From: a virus
Direction: 5' to 3' (one strand)
Virus record (IMG/VR): IMGVR_UViG_3300023109_000078
Location: 1 to 31,540 of that record
DNA: 31,540 bases
In this document: piece after piece, positions 24,408 through 30,076 of the stretch
How the letters are laid out: each line of letters opens with the position of its first letter
Numbering within the stretch: the stretch's first letter is position 1
Translations under genes and position numbers: made by a program
Notes under the pieces: generated by a model
What the model saw: only the letters and a program-made list of their open reading frames with translations
Database searches by the model: none
What the model was told of the DNA's origin: nothing

Positions 24408-24932
24408 ATGGCGAAGGAAAGCTGGAATAAAATTTTTGACGGCGTCATAAAATCAGAGGGCGGCTATGTAGACCACCCGTCCGACCCCGGCGGTCAGACA
24501 AATTTAGGTGTGACGCAAGCGGTGTATTCACGTTGGATAGGTCGCGAAGCTACTGAAGCAGAGATGCGCGGACTGACAAAAGAGGATGTTAATCCCATTT
24601 ACAAACAGTGGTACTTTGATGCGGTGCGCGGGGATGAACTGCCTGTTGGAGTTGATTACTCAGTCTGTGACATTGCCATCAACAGTGGTCCGGGCCGGGC
24701 AGTTAAGATGCTGCAAAAGGCGGTGGGCGCTACACAAGATGGGCAGCTGGGACCAATGACTTTGGAGGCAATTAAAGAAGCCGACGATATAGACACTGTA
24801 CAAAAGCTGCATTGGGTCCGACAGGATTTTTACGAAGGCTTAAAACATTTTAAGCACTTTGGAAAAGGATGGACGCGGCGCAACGGGGAAGTGGCTGTGA
24901 CGGCCCAGAAAATGATAGAGGGTGATGCATGA
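24408..24932 (+). CDS. Endolysin, GH108 N-acetylmuramidase
   Basis: The 174-residue enzyme contains SEGGYVDHPSDPGGQTNLGVT (residues 16-36), the active-site region of glycoside hydrolase family 108, with the catalytic glutamate at E17. The second half (FYEGL, then FGKGWTRRNGEV) matches the C-terminal peptidoglycan-binding part of the same family. It cuts the glycan strand of the host wall at the end of infection. There is no signal peptide or anchor, so export depends on the holin. The start ATG at 24408 with AAGGA before it gives the family start MAKESWNKIFDGVI; the frame is also open upstream to a TTG at 24369, which I reject. Confidence 0.92.
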   Translation: MAKESWNKIFDGVIKSEGGYVDHPSDPGGQTNLGVTQAVYSRWIGREATEAEMRGLTKEDVNPIYKQWYFDAVRGDELPVGVDYSVCDIAINSGPGRAVKMLQKAVGATQDGQLGPMTLEAIKEADDIDTVQKLHWVRQDFYEGLKHFKHFGKGWTRRNGEVAVTAQKMIEGDA

Positions 24933-25138
24933 CAGATCAGATACCAGACAAAGCGGCGTATCAATCAAACAGGCGCAAAATGTGTTGGGTGTGTTTGACC
25001 ATGTTGTCGTTTATGGTCGCGGCGATCATTGTATCGCCAGAGCGGTACGGCTCACTACCAGCATTTGACATGGCGTTCCTCGCACTGTCAGGGCTGGTAG
25101 CGGCCTATTTTGGCGCAACCGCAATAGCCAAGCGTTAG
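24929..25138 (+). CDS. Small two-TM membrane protein, possible second holin or antiholin
   Basis: The 69-residue product has a charged N-terminus with RRK (residues 15-17), a first membrane segment CWVCLTMLSFMVAAIIVS (about 19-36), a short loop, and a second segment (about 46-66) ending in AKR. Size and two-segment plan suit a small holin or antiholin. Its start overlaps the endolysin stop (ATGA). It is the last gene of the rightward block: its stop codon at 25136-25138 overlaps the stop of the opposing gene. Confidence 0.68.
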   Translation: MTDQIPDKAAYQSNRRKMCWVCLTMLSFMVAAIIVSPERYGSLPAFDMAFLALSGLVAAYFGATAIAKR

Positions 25139-25467
25139 CGGATACGGCACACGATAGAGCGCAGACGCGCACTGTTGTCGCGCATCCATTCGATGGGGCG
25201 CTGCCAGCTGCGTGTGCCGTTGTTACGGGCTACGTCAGCGTCCCGCCACTCTGAACACCGCCGGGCCATCAAAGATGGCAACTTGTTTGCGTAAGCAAAG
25301 TCCCGGTCATAACGGCAGGCCATCATCAGGTCATACAATTCTGCGCCGCGTACAGCGCGGCGATTGTTGTATGTTTTACGGCAGGCAGTGCAGCAAAACC
25401 GCGCTTCGCGTTTTTTGCTAGTAAATTCTTCTGCACACTCATCACATGTTTTTTTAAAAGTAGACAT
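25135..25467 (-). CDS. Small zinc-finger protein of unknown function
   Basis: The product has 110 residues. Its N-terminus has the pattern C8-x2-C11, then FCCTACR with C25/C26 and C29, a treble-clef or zinc-ribbon type site, followed by RKTYNNRRAVRGAELYDLMMACRYDR. The finger followed by R-x-VRGAELYDL is a combination I have seen in short proteins of alphaproteobacteria and their phages. The C-terminal half is basic and helical, with SEWRDADVARNNGTRSWQR. Nucleic-acid binding is plausible. The start uses the shared AACGGAGA leader (25474-25481). Its stop overlaps that of the rightward block. Confidence 0.72.
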   Translation of the reverse strand: MSTFKKTCDECAEEFTSKKREARFCCTACRKTYNNRRAVRGAELYDLMMACRYDRDFAYANKLPSLMARRCSEWRDADVARNNGTRSWQRPIEWMRDNSARLRSIVCRIR

Positions 25468-25492
25468 CAGGTTTCTCCGTTGGCTGTGTTGC

Positions 25493-25500
25493 GACTAGTC
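25493..25500. repeat. GACTAGTC palindrome in the gap before the zinc-finger gene
   Basis: The octamer GACTAGTC lies in the 43-base gap between 25468 and 25510, upstream of the leftward zinc-finger gene. It is the second intergenic copy in the window, the other being at 19877-19884. Confidence 0.35.
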
Positions 25501-25510
25501 ACACTATGGA

Positions 25511-25723
25511 CTAATCAGTGCCTGATGACAACCACTTTTTAAACATTAATGTAAATTCTACAGAACGTTCTTTTGGAACCCAGACACAGCGCCTGTCGCT
25601 GTCTATCTTTTTGCGTTCTGTGTATGCCTTCTGGGACTGTGCGTGGCGTTCATTAAAATTAAGGTCAAGCGTTTGCTGGCCTCTTTCGATGGCGTCTTTT
25701 GATACGCGGAACTTAGGTGTCAT
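25511..25723 (-). CDS. Unknown small basic protein
   Basis: The product has 70 residues, is basic and starts MTPKFRVSKDAIERGQQTLDL. The C-terminal third, RRCVWVPKERSVEFTLMFKKWL, resembles the strand-plus-helix of small ribbon-helix-helix proteins, but this is weak. Its ATG lies inside the end of the DUF6378-like gene (11-base overlap), so the two are coupled. The upstream site is poor (AAAAGAGAAAAG). It is followed by a 43-base gap. Function is unknown. Confidence 0.55.
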   Translation of the reverse strand: MTPKFRVSKDAIERGQQTLDLNFNERHAQSQKAYTERKKIDSDRRCVWVPKERSVEFTLMFKKWLSSGTD

Positions 25724-25985
25724 TGTCTTTTCTCTTTTCTATGACCATCAGCATTGTCCGGGCGTACCCGGCAATATCATTGATGGTATCAATGTGGGTG
25801 GGGTTGTGGATTAACCGTGCCAGTTTCACGCAGATCATTTCCATAGCGTGGCGTAGCACGGGGTCGCTGCACTCTGCCAGAACGGCTTTAAGCGCAGCGG
25901 CACGTCCAAAGTCATCAAGCGGATGGCCATAATCGGCCCCCCGCTCAGTAACAATGTCAGTGATAGTCTGGTCAAAATCAGTCAT
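25713..25985 (-). CDS. DUF6378-like small protein
   Basis: I place the start at ATG 25985 (MTDFDQTITDIV), giving 90 residues and an 8-base overlap with the preceding gene; a longer start at 26051 would overlap it by 74 bases. The core ERGADYGHPLDDFGRAAALKAVL, then MICVKLARLIHNPTHIDTINDIAGYA, matches the pattern ERG-x-YG ... KhaR ... D-x-x-x-DiaGYA of the DUF6378 family found in phages. The helical layout resembles MazG-like all-alpha folds, but catalytic residues are not identified. Function is unknown. Confidence 0.72.
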   Translation of the reverse strand: MTDFDQTITDIVTERGADYGHPLDDFGRAAALKAVLAECSDPVLRHAMEMICVKLARLIHNPTHIDTINDIAGYARTMLMVIEKRKDNDT

Positions 25986-26307
25986 CAAGACGGGGTGTTT
26001 CACGTTGGAGTATTTCGTGCGCCGCTTCAATTGACTTGTATGCTTCATCAACCTGACGTTTGGCCGTCTTTATAATATCTTCTGCTTCATCATACAGATC
26101 GGCCCATTCTTCGCGATTGCGGCTGTGCGCGGTGTCGCGATCTAGTTGCGCTGCCTTGTCGGTGCGCAGTCCCTGCAGTTCTTCCAACAGAGGAATTAGC
26201 CACGCAGGCTGGTTGGGCATCAACTGTATGTTCAACAGATCATTGTCCCGCACGGGAAGATGGTCAGACCGCTCTGACAGATGGTTCAGTTCAATTGGCT
26301 GGTACAT
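25978..26307 (-). CDS. Unknown helical protein
   Basis: The product has 109 residues, starts MYQPIELNHLSERSDHLPVRD and consists mainly of charged helix from residue 38 to the end (EELQGLRTDKAAQLDRD, then EEWADLYDEAEDIIKTAKRQV), likely a coiled coil. The start has GGGAGCC upstream, a leader shared with the gene at 29335-30036 and different from the AACGGAGA leader of its other neighbours. It overlaps the HTH-TM gene by 17 bases and the next gene by 8, so it belongs to the same message. No function is recognised. Confidence 0.6.
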   Translation of the reverse strand: MYQPIELNHLSERSDHLPVRDNDLLNIQLMPNQPAWLIPLLEELQGLRTDKAAQLDRDTAHSRNREEWADLYDEAEDIIKTAKRQVDEAYKSIEAAHEILQRETPRLDD

Positions 26308-26650
26308 TGGAAAGGCTCCCTAGATAATAAGCTACAATTAAAGAAAGAAAGAACCCGGCAAACAATAGGGCGCGGGTAGGGATCAGGAACCCATCAGGCG
26401 CATCCTCTTCGCGAGGTTCAAACGATAGGGGTATAGGTGTGGGCAGATCGAACACCGGGTCAGGGACCGCCACAGAGGGCGCAGGGGCCATCAAGGTAGC
26501 GTCCCGGCGCATAAGGGTCAGCCGAATAGACACGGCTTTAGAGGTGCGTCCCAGCGCGTCTGCTATTGCCACTGGCTTATTACCTGCCAGATACATTTCG
26601 CGCAGCGTGGTTTCATCCGCTACCGTCCACTTTGTTCTTTTAATAGTCAT
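26291..26650 (-). CDS. Predicted membrane-anchored HTH DNA-binding protein
   Basis: From ATG 26650 the product has 119 residues. Residues 1-46 (RTKWTVADETTLREMYL, then KPVAIADALGRTSKAVSIRL) form a helix-turn-helix of the Myb/SANT-like kind, in which W is followed by an acidic helix and LGRTSKAV is the recognition helix. A Pro-rich linker (about 50-90) leads to one clear transmembrane segment, RALLFAGFFLSLIVAYYLGSL (about 92-112), and a short tail. The combination predicts a DNA-binding head on the cytoplasmic face of the membrane. A longer frame reaches 26689, but the AACGGAGA leader at 26657-26664 with 7-base spacing decides the start. Target and role are unknown. Confidence 0.7.
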   Translation of the reverse strand: MTIKRTKWTVADETTLREMYLAGNKPVAIADALGRTSKAVSIRLTLMRRDATLMAPAPSVAVPDPVFDLPTPIPLSFEPREEDAPDGFLIPTRALLFAGFFLSLIVAYYLGSLSNVPAN

Positions 26651-26656
26651 GTGCAA

Positions 26657-26664
26657 TCTCCGTT
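26657..26664 (-). promoter_or_regulatory. AACGGAGA ribosome-binding leader (decides start at 26650)
   Basis: GGAG at 26661-26658 (leftward) lies 7 bases from the ATG. The same octamer stands before four other leftward genes, supporting this start over the longer frame. Confidence 0.7.
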
Positions 26665-26710
26665 GCGGTTGGCACGGTAATTCAAGCAAACTTAAATTAC
26701 CGTGCAGGGT

Positions 26711-27154
26711 TTAGCGTTTCTTACACTCTGGCCCGATGCCGTCAGTCAAGCTGTCGGGATGGGTCAGGGTGCGGTTGCATCTGCAGCAACGACCTTCGTG
26801 CTGTACAGATAATTGGGCAGGCATGGTGTCCTGCGCTAAGTGGCCCAGCGCCCAAGACAACGCTTGGAACGATGGCAATTCGGCACGGCCTTTTTTGCCA
26901 GCGACCAATTTGAGGTCGTTCTCTGGAACAAAACCGATGTACATAAAATGCGTGTAGTCTGTGTTGTCGTTGCCGACCAACACGTTGACAAAATACAGGC
27001 CGTCAAATTCGCCTGTTTCTTTGTTTTTCTTTTGCTGCACTTTGTAAGTGTAGTGTGTGCCGCTAGCCAAAGACTTGAGTGTAAACATTGCGCGACCACC
27101 TTTGATAAAAGTGGTGGCGTCTTGGGCTGTCTCAAAAGGAACTACTGCAGTCAT
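26711..27154 (-). CDS. DUF6011-like protein with C-terminal zinc knuckle
   Basis: The 147-residue product begins MTAVVPFETAQDATTFI and has a beta-rich middle domain (GRAMFTLKSLASGTHYTYKVQ, then LYFVNVLVGNDNTDYTHFMYIGFV). It ends with GRCCRCNRTLTHPDSLTDGIGPEC, where C123, C126 and C144 fit the zinc site of DUF6011 (C-x2-C-x-x-x-L-x-x-P-x-S-x-x-x-GIGP-x-C). The family is common in phages and its role is unknown. The start is the ATG with AACGGAGA upstream; an earlier in-frame start at 27178 would lie upstream of that site. It is the first gene after the promoter at 27205-27232. Confidence 0.75.
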   Translation of the reverse strand: MTAVVPFETAQDATTFIKGGRAMFTLKSLASGTHYTYKVQQKKNKETGEFDGLYFVNVLVGNDNTDYTHFMYIGFVPENDLKLVAGKKGRAELPSFQALSWALGHLAQDTMPAQLSVQHEGRCCRCNRTLTHPDSLTDGIGPECKKR

Positions 27155-27161
27155 GTTAAAA

Positions 27162-27169
27162 TCTCCGTT
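27162..27169 (-). promoter_or_regulatory. AACGGAGA ribosome-binding leader (decides start at 27154)
   Basis: GGAG at 27166-27163 stands 8 bases before the ATG at 27154. It is one of five copies of this leader on the - strand. Confidence 0.68.
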
Positions 27170-27204
27170 GTTGCACACGCGCTCTGCATCTGCTTCTGCT
27201 AATG

Positions 27205-27232
27205 ATTATACAGATATCAGCGCATGACGCAA
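27205..27232 (-). promoter_or_regulatory. Sigma70-type promoter for the leftward accessory genes
   Basis: Read leftward, TTGCGT (27232-27227) is followed after 16 bases by a consensus TATAAT (27210-27205). Transcription would begin near 27198, giving a leader of about 45 bases before the ATG at 27154. It serves the run of small overlapping genes 27154-25135. The region between the boxes overlaps the operator-like repeat described separately. Confidence 0.65.
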
Positions 27233-27292
27233 GCACTGATGTTAATTATTTTGATTTATCTACAGGTTTACATATGCAGTGGATATCAGTGC
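27213..27292. repeat. Operator-like half-sites ATCAGYGC around the promoter
   Basis: GATATCAGCGC at 27213-27223 and GATATCAGTGC at 27282-27292 are direct repeats differing at one base. GCACTGAT at 27233-27240 is the inverted form. The first and inverted copies surround the -35 box at 27227-27232, leaving 9 bases between them, as expected for a dimeric repressor or activator site. Confidence 0.5.
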
Positions 27293-27425
27293 GTTTGGTA
27301 ATGCCCAGCGGCACGGGCGCTTGCGTGTTTAAAGCGTGGGATATGTAGGTGCAGTGGTTCACGTCTGCAAACCGCTGCGATTGATTTATAATTTTGCCGT
27401 CTGCGTAACAGACCAGCAAGAACAC
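27246..27425 (-). CDS. Short unknown protein downstream of DNA polymerase, GTG start
   Basis: A 59-residue frame fills most of the gap behind the polymerase: it starts at a GTG (27425) with VFLLVCYADGKIINQSQRFA and continues DVNHCTYISHALNTQ to the stop at 27246. Evidence for a real gene is its position in an otherwise empty gap, the hydrophobic start followed by a composed domain with three further cysteines (one in NHC, two in CIC), and similarity in style to short secreted or membrane-linked proteins of marine phages. The frame is open upstream into the polymerase end, where GGGGTG before an ATC or ATT could allow a slightly longer form; the start is therefore uncertain. Confidence 0.5.
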   Translation of the reverse strand: MFLLVCYADGKIINQSQRFADVNHCTYISHALNTQAPVPLGITKRTDIHCICKPVDKSK

Positions 27426-27444
27426 AATGACCGCTTCGATGGTG

Positions 27445-29250
27445 TCACCCCAATGCGCTCCAGTTTTGTCCGATGCCCCCCTCTACCAAACCGTCCAGTG
27501 GCGCACCCGGAAACAGGTCTTTGTAGCCTTCCAGCATATCGTCTTCCATTACCTCTAACACTTCCTGACAGTCCCGACTAGACGCCTCTGTTATAATGGC
27601 GTCATGGATCGTGGCCAGCATTCTAGTGAGGCGATGCCTGCCGTCATGGCGCAGGGCGTCCAGCGACTGCTTATGGCGTACAATGGCTCTGGCCATTACT
27701 GACAACGCAGCACGTTGCACGGGGTAGTTTGCACACTTGGGCAGGTCAGGCTTGCGCCCCATGTAGATTGTCCCGCCGTCCACCGTGCGAATGAACCTGC
27801 TTTTCTCTGCTTCCTGCATCATCTTCCATCTGTAATTAAACGCGTCAGGGTATCGTGTAGACCAAAAATCAATGTACGCCTGCGCGGCTTCTTCTGTGGT
27901 TTTCATAGTGCCTGCCAGACCCAACGCCCCGGACCCGTATATAATCCCAAAACTGACGCCCTTTGCTTTGGAGCGCAGCGCCTTGTCAGCGGCTACTGTC
28001 TTGTCGATCTTACGCCCGGCCATCTTTGCCGCTACCTCTGCATGTACGTCCCCATACACCACGTCCTCTAGCAATTGCGCGTCATTGGACAGCAACGCCA
28101 GCACTCGCAGTTCTATGCCGCTGTAATCAAGGCTGACCAGCTTGCGGCCTAGCCCAGCGACAAAGCTGGTGCGGACAGATACAGGTTCGCCCAGTAGTTC
28201 ACGGTCACGCGGCACTTGCTGCAGGTTTGGCCCGGATGAACTGAACCGCCCTGTCTTGGCGTACCCTATGTTGAACCGGGCGCGGATGCGCTTGTCTGGT
28301 GACAACTTGCTAGCGTTAATTAAACTGTCACCAAAGCTGTTGATGTATTTACTAATGGTTTTGTATTCGGCCAAGGTGTCCATAAATATCGCCAACGGTG
28401 TGCCGATACATTTTGTAGACATTGTGCGCAGGCTTTCATTGGTCATGGCCAGCTGCCCAGTGCGCTCTGTCTTAGGCCACGCCTTTGTGAAGTTCTCAGG
28501 CAGGGACCGGGAAAGGTAGTCTGACCACTGTCGGTCACTGTTAATGTTTGACACCTCATCTTCGCCTACCAGCTTGCGTAGGTCAGCTGTGCGCTCTGCC
28601 TTTACCTTGTACCACTTGTCTACCAGACTGATATGGGCCTTGTGGTCTAGCAGCATTCCGCTGTCTTCCATCTCGACCACTGCAGGCCACATGTCGTTAA
28701 GGATACTGAAGCCGCCCCAGCGGCCATCGTCGGCTTGCTCAGACCAATGCTGCCACAGTTTGTACGTCAGGTCTGCGTCAAGGTATGCGTAGTCTAGCTG
28801 TTCCTGCGACAGGTCAGGCGCGGACCAATCGCTGGCCTGTTGTTCCTTTGACATTTCAATATCTAAATCCCACAGCACCAGCTGGGCTAGCCTAAAGCTG
28901 CCGCCGCCTAGTATCGCCCGGCGCATATTGCCCACATCCCACAGCGTGGGGTAAGCATGGCCGTCCATAAACCAGCGGCCTTCAAAGCCGACATTGAAGA
29001 CAACCCACTCGCCGCCTTCAAACAGCCGGGCGTGTTTACGAAAACTGTCCCGGCCAATGGCGTCAAAATCTACCAGCGCCTGCACCCGTTTGTTGCACAA
29101 ACTGACCAGACGCACCCTGCCTTCACGCGGCGCTAATGATGTTGTTTCAAAATCGAGGGCGGTGGGGCCATGTTCTTTGCAGTTCGCTAGCGTCCGCTTT
29201 AGTTCGCTTAACGTTGACACCATCGTGTATTTCTGTATTATTCTGGTCAT
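27445..29250 (-). CDS. Family-A DNA polymerase with 3'-5' exonuclease
   Basis: The 601-residue replicative polymerase has no 5'-3' exonuclease domain. Exonuclease domain (1-200): Exo I LDFET (D33, E35), Exo II FNVGFEGRWF (N86; the usual Asp is E90) and Exo III Y154-x3-D158. Polymerase domain: TGRFSSSGPNLQQVPR (333-348), motif A LDYSGIELR (D375), motif B R426-x3-K430-x3-F434-x3-Y438 and motif C IHDAII (H549, D550, A551 in place of the usual Glu). The residue equal to E. coli Pol I F762 is Phe (F434). No thioredoxin-binding insert of T7 type or DnaJ-like zinc region is seen. The start is ATG 29250, 7 bases from GGAG; a TTG at 29256 lies too close to that site. Confidence 0.95.
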   Translation of the reverse strand: MTRIIQKYTMVSTLSELKRTLANCKEHGPTALDFETTSLAPREGRVRLVSLCNKRVQALVDFDAIGRDSFRKHARLFEGGEWVVFNVGFEGRWFMDGHAYPTLWDVGNMRRAILGGGSFRLAQLVLWDLDIEMSKEQQASDWSAPDLSQEQLDYAYLDADLTYKLWQHWSEQADDGRWGGFSILNDMWPAVVEMEDSGMLLDHKAHISLVDKWYKVKAERTADLRKLVGEDEVSNINSDRQWSDYLSRSLPENFTKAWPKTERTGQLAMTNESLRTMSTKCIGTPLAIFMDTLAEYKTISKYINSFGDSLINASKLSPDKRIRARFNIGYAKTGRFSSSGPNLQQVPRDRELLGEPVSVRTSFVAGLGRKLVSLDYSGIELRVLALLSNDAQLLEDVVYGDVHAEVAAKMAGRKIDKTVAADKALRSKAKGVSFGIIYGSGALGLAGTMKTTEEAAQAYIDFWSTRYPDAFNYRWKMMQEAEKSRFIRTVDGGTIYMGRKPDLPKCANYPVQRAALSVMARAIVRHKQSLDALRHDGRHRLTRMLATIHDAIITEASSRDCQEVLEVMEDDMLEGYKDLFPGAPLDGLVEGGIGQNWSALG

Positions 29251-29256
29251 AGTCAA

Positions 29257-29264
29257 TCTCCGTT
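29257..29264 (-). promoter_or_regulatory. AACGGAGA ribosome-binding leader (decides polymerase start)
   Basis: GGAG at 29261-29258 lies 7 bases from ATG 29250 but overlaps the region needed by a start at TTG 29256. The upstream bases AGCC are shared with the leader at 25474-25481. Confidence 0.7.
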
Positions 29265-29294
29265 GGCTTGCATGATGTAGTACTTACCTTGTTG

Positions 29295-29327
29295 AAAAAC
29301 TAAGGCCCGGTTAATTACCGGGCCTTA
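29295..29327 (-). terminator. Rho-independent terminator between the acidic protein gene and DNA polymerase
   Basis: An 11-bp GC-rich perfect stem (29327-29317 with 29311-29301, TAAGGCCCGGT arm) and a 5-base loop are followed in the leftward direction by a G and five T (29299-29295). It lies 8 bases after the stop of the gene at 29335 and 45 bases before the polymerase start, so it would limit read-through into the polymerase gene. A short T-rich run on the other side is interrupted by A, so the + strand use is weaker. Confidence 0.85.
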
Positions 29328-29334
29328 ATTTTAT

Positions 29335-30036
29335 TTATTTGCCGCGAACACGGCGCTTCTTTTTAGGCAAGCCCTCGACCATTTCATCCTCAGAGATTTC
29401 CCCGGCAAAGAACGCGGTGACCGCTTCACGGGTAACCCAGCTGTCCACTACAAGTTTTGGTTTGTAGTTTGTCTGGTCCTGCGCGGTGAACGTTTCCTTG
29501 TCAAAGAAAACCAGCGGAATGTGGGGTTCTTTAGCGGTCACCCGCTCCACAATTTTGGTTAGCAAATCTTTAACTGCGTTGTTGCCACTCGCAGAGTTTG
29601 TCGTGAATTTGATTTGCTGGCGTCCCTCATCAGATGAGATTTCGCTGACGCCTAGACCAAGGGTTTTCTTCCACCCTTCGCCCATGTTGTCCCGGTACGG
29701 GCCGTGGTCAGTCAGATCGTGCTGACTAACAGCGTCTGTGCTGCGATTGAACACCGCCCACTCGACACGGTCTACAGGTCGCTGTGCCTTCCAGCACGTC
29801 CACCCTTCGACAGTTGCCTTGGGTTCCAAGATAAACAGTTGGCCGGGGTCAACTTCCTCTTTGTCCCTGCCTACTGAATAGCGGCCTGTCTTGCCGCTAA
29901 AAGACATGAAGTCAAAGCCCAGTGGGCCAGTGCCTTCATCGTCTTGTGTAAGCCCCTGCAGTGAGCCTGCGAGGTCTTGATCGGATACATCTGCCAGTTG
30001 GCCAGATTGTAAGTAGCTTGTCAGTTCGTTTGCCAT
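29335..30036 (-). CDS. Unknown protein of the replication block, possible ssDNA-binding protein
   Basis: The 233-residue product starts MANELTSYLQSGQLADVSDQD. The middle is beta-rich (GFDFMSFSGKTGRYSVG, then GQLFILEPKATVEGWTCWKAQRP). A second domain (about 135-215) contains PHIPLVFFDKETFTAQD and LVVDSWVTREAV. The C-terminus changes from acidic (GEISEDEMVEG) to strongly basic (LPKKKRRVRGK). There is no motif that settles a function. Its place between nuclease and polymerase, its own terminator, and a TACAAT at 30072-30067 that might be part of a promoter suggest high expression, as for a single-strand binding protein; this is inference. The start has GGAGCC upstream. Confidence 0.68.
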   Translation of the reverse strand: MANELTSYLQSGQLADVSDQDLAGSLQGLTQDDEGTGPLGFDFMSFSGKTGRYSVGRDKEEVDPGQLFILEPKATVEGWTCWKAQRPVDRVEWAVFNRSTDAVSQHDLTDHGPYRDNMGEGWKKTLGLGVSEISSDEGRQQIKFTTNSASGNNAVKDLLTKIVERVTAKEPHIPLVFFDKETFTAQDQTNYKPKLVVDSWVTREAVTAFFAGEISEDEMVEGLPKKKRRVRGK

Positions 30037-30076
30037 GTTTAAGGCTCCTAAGTTAGTACGTTTTACATTGTACAGT

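Noticed and set aside
27445-29250. DnaJ-type zinc domain in the polymerase as in phage HMO-2011
   Set aside because: No CxxCxGxG repeats occur in the protein, so this feature of HMO-2011 is not shared.
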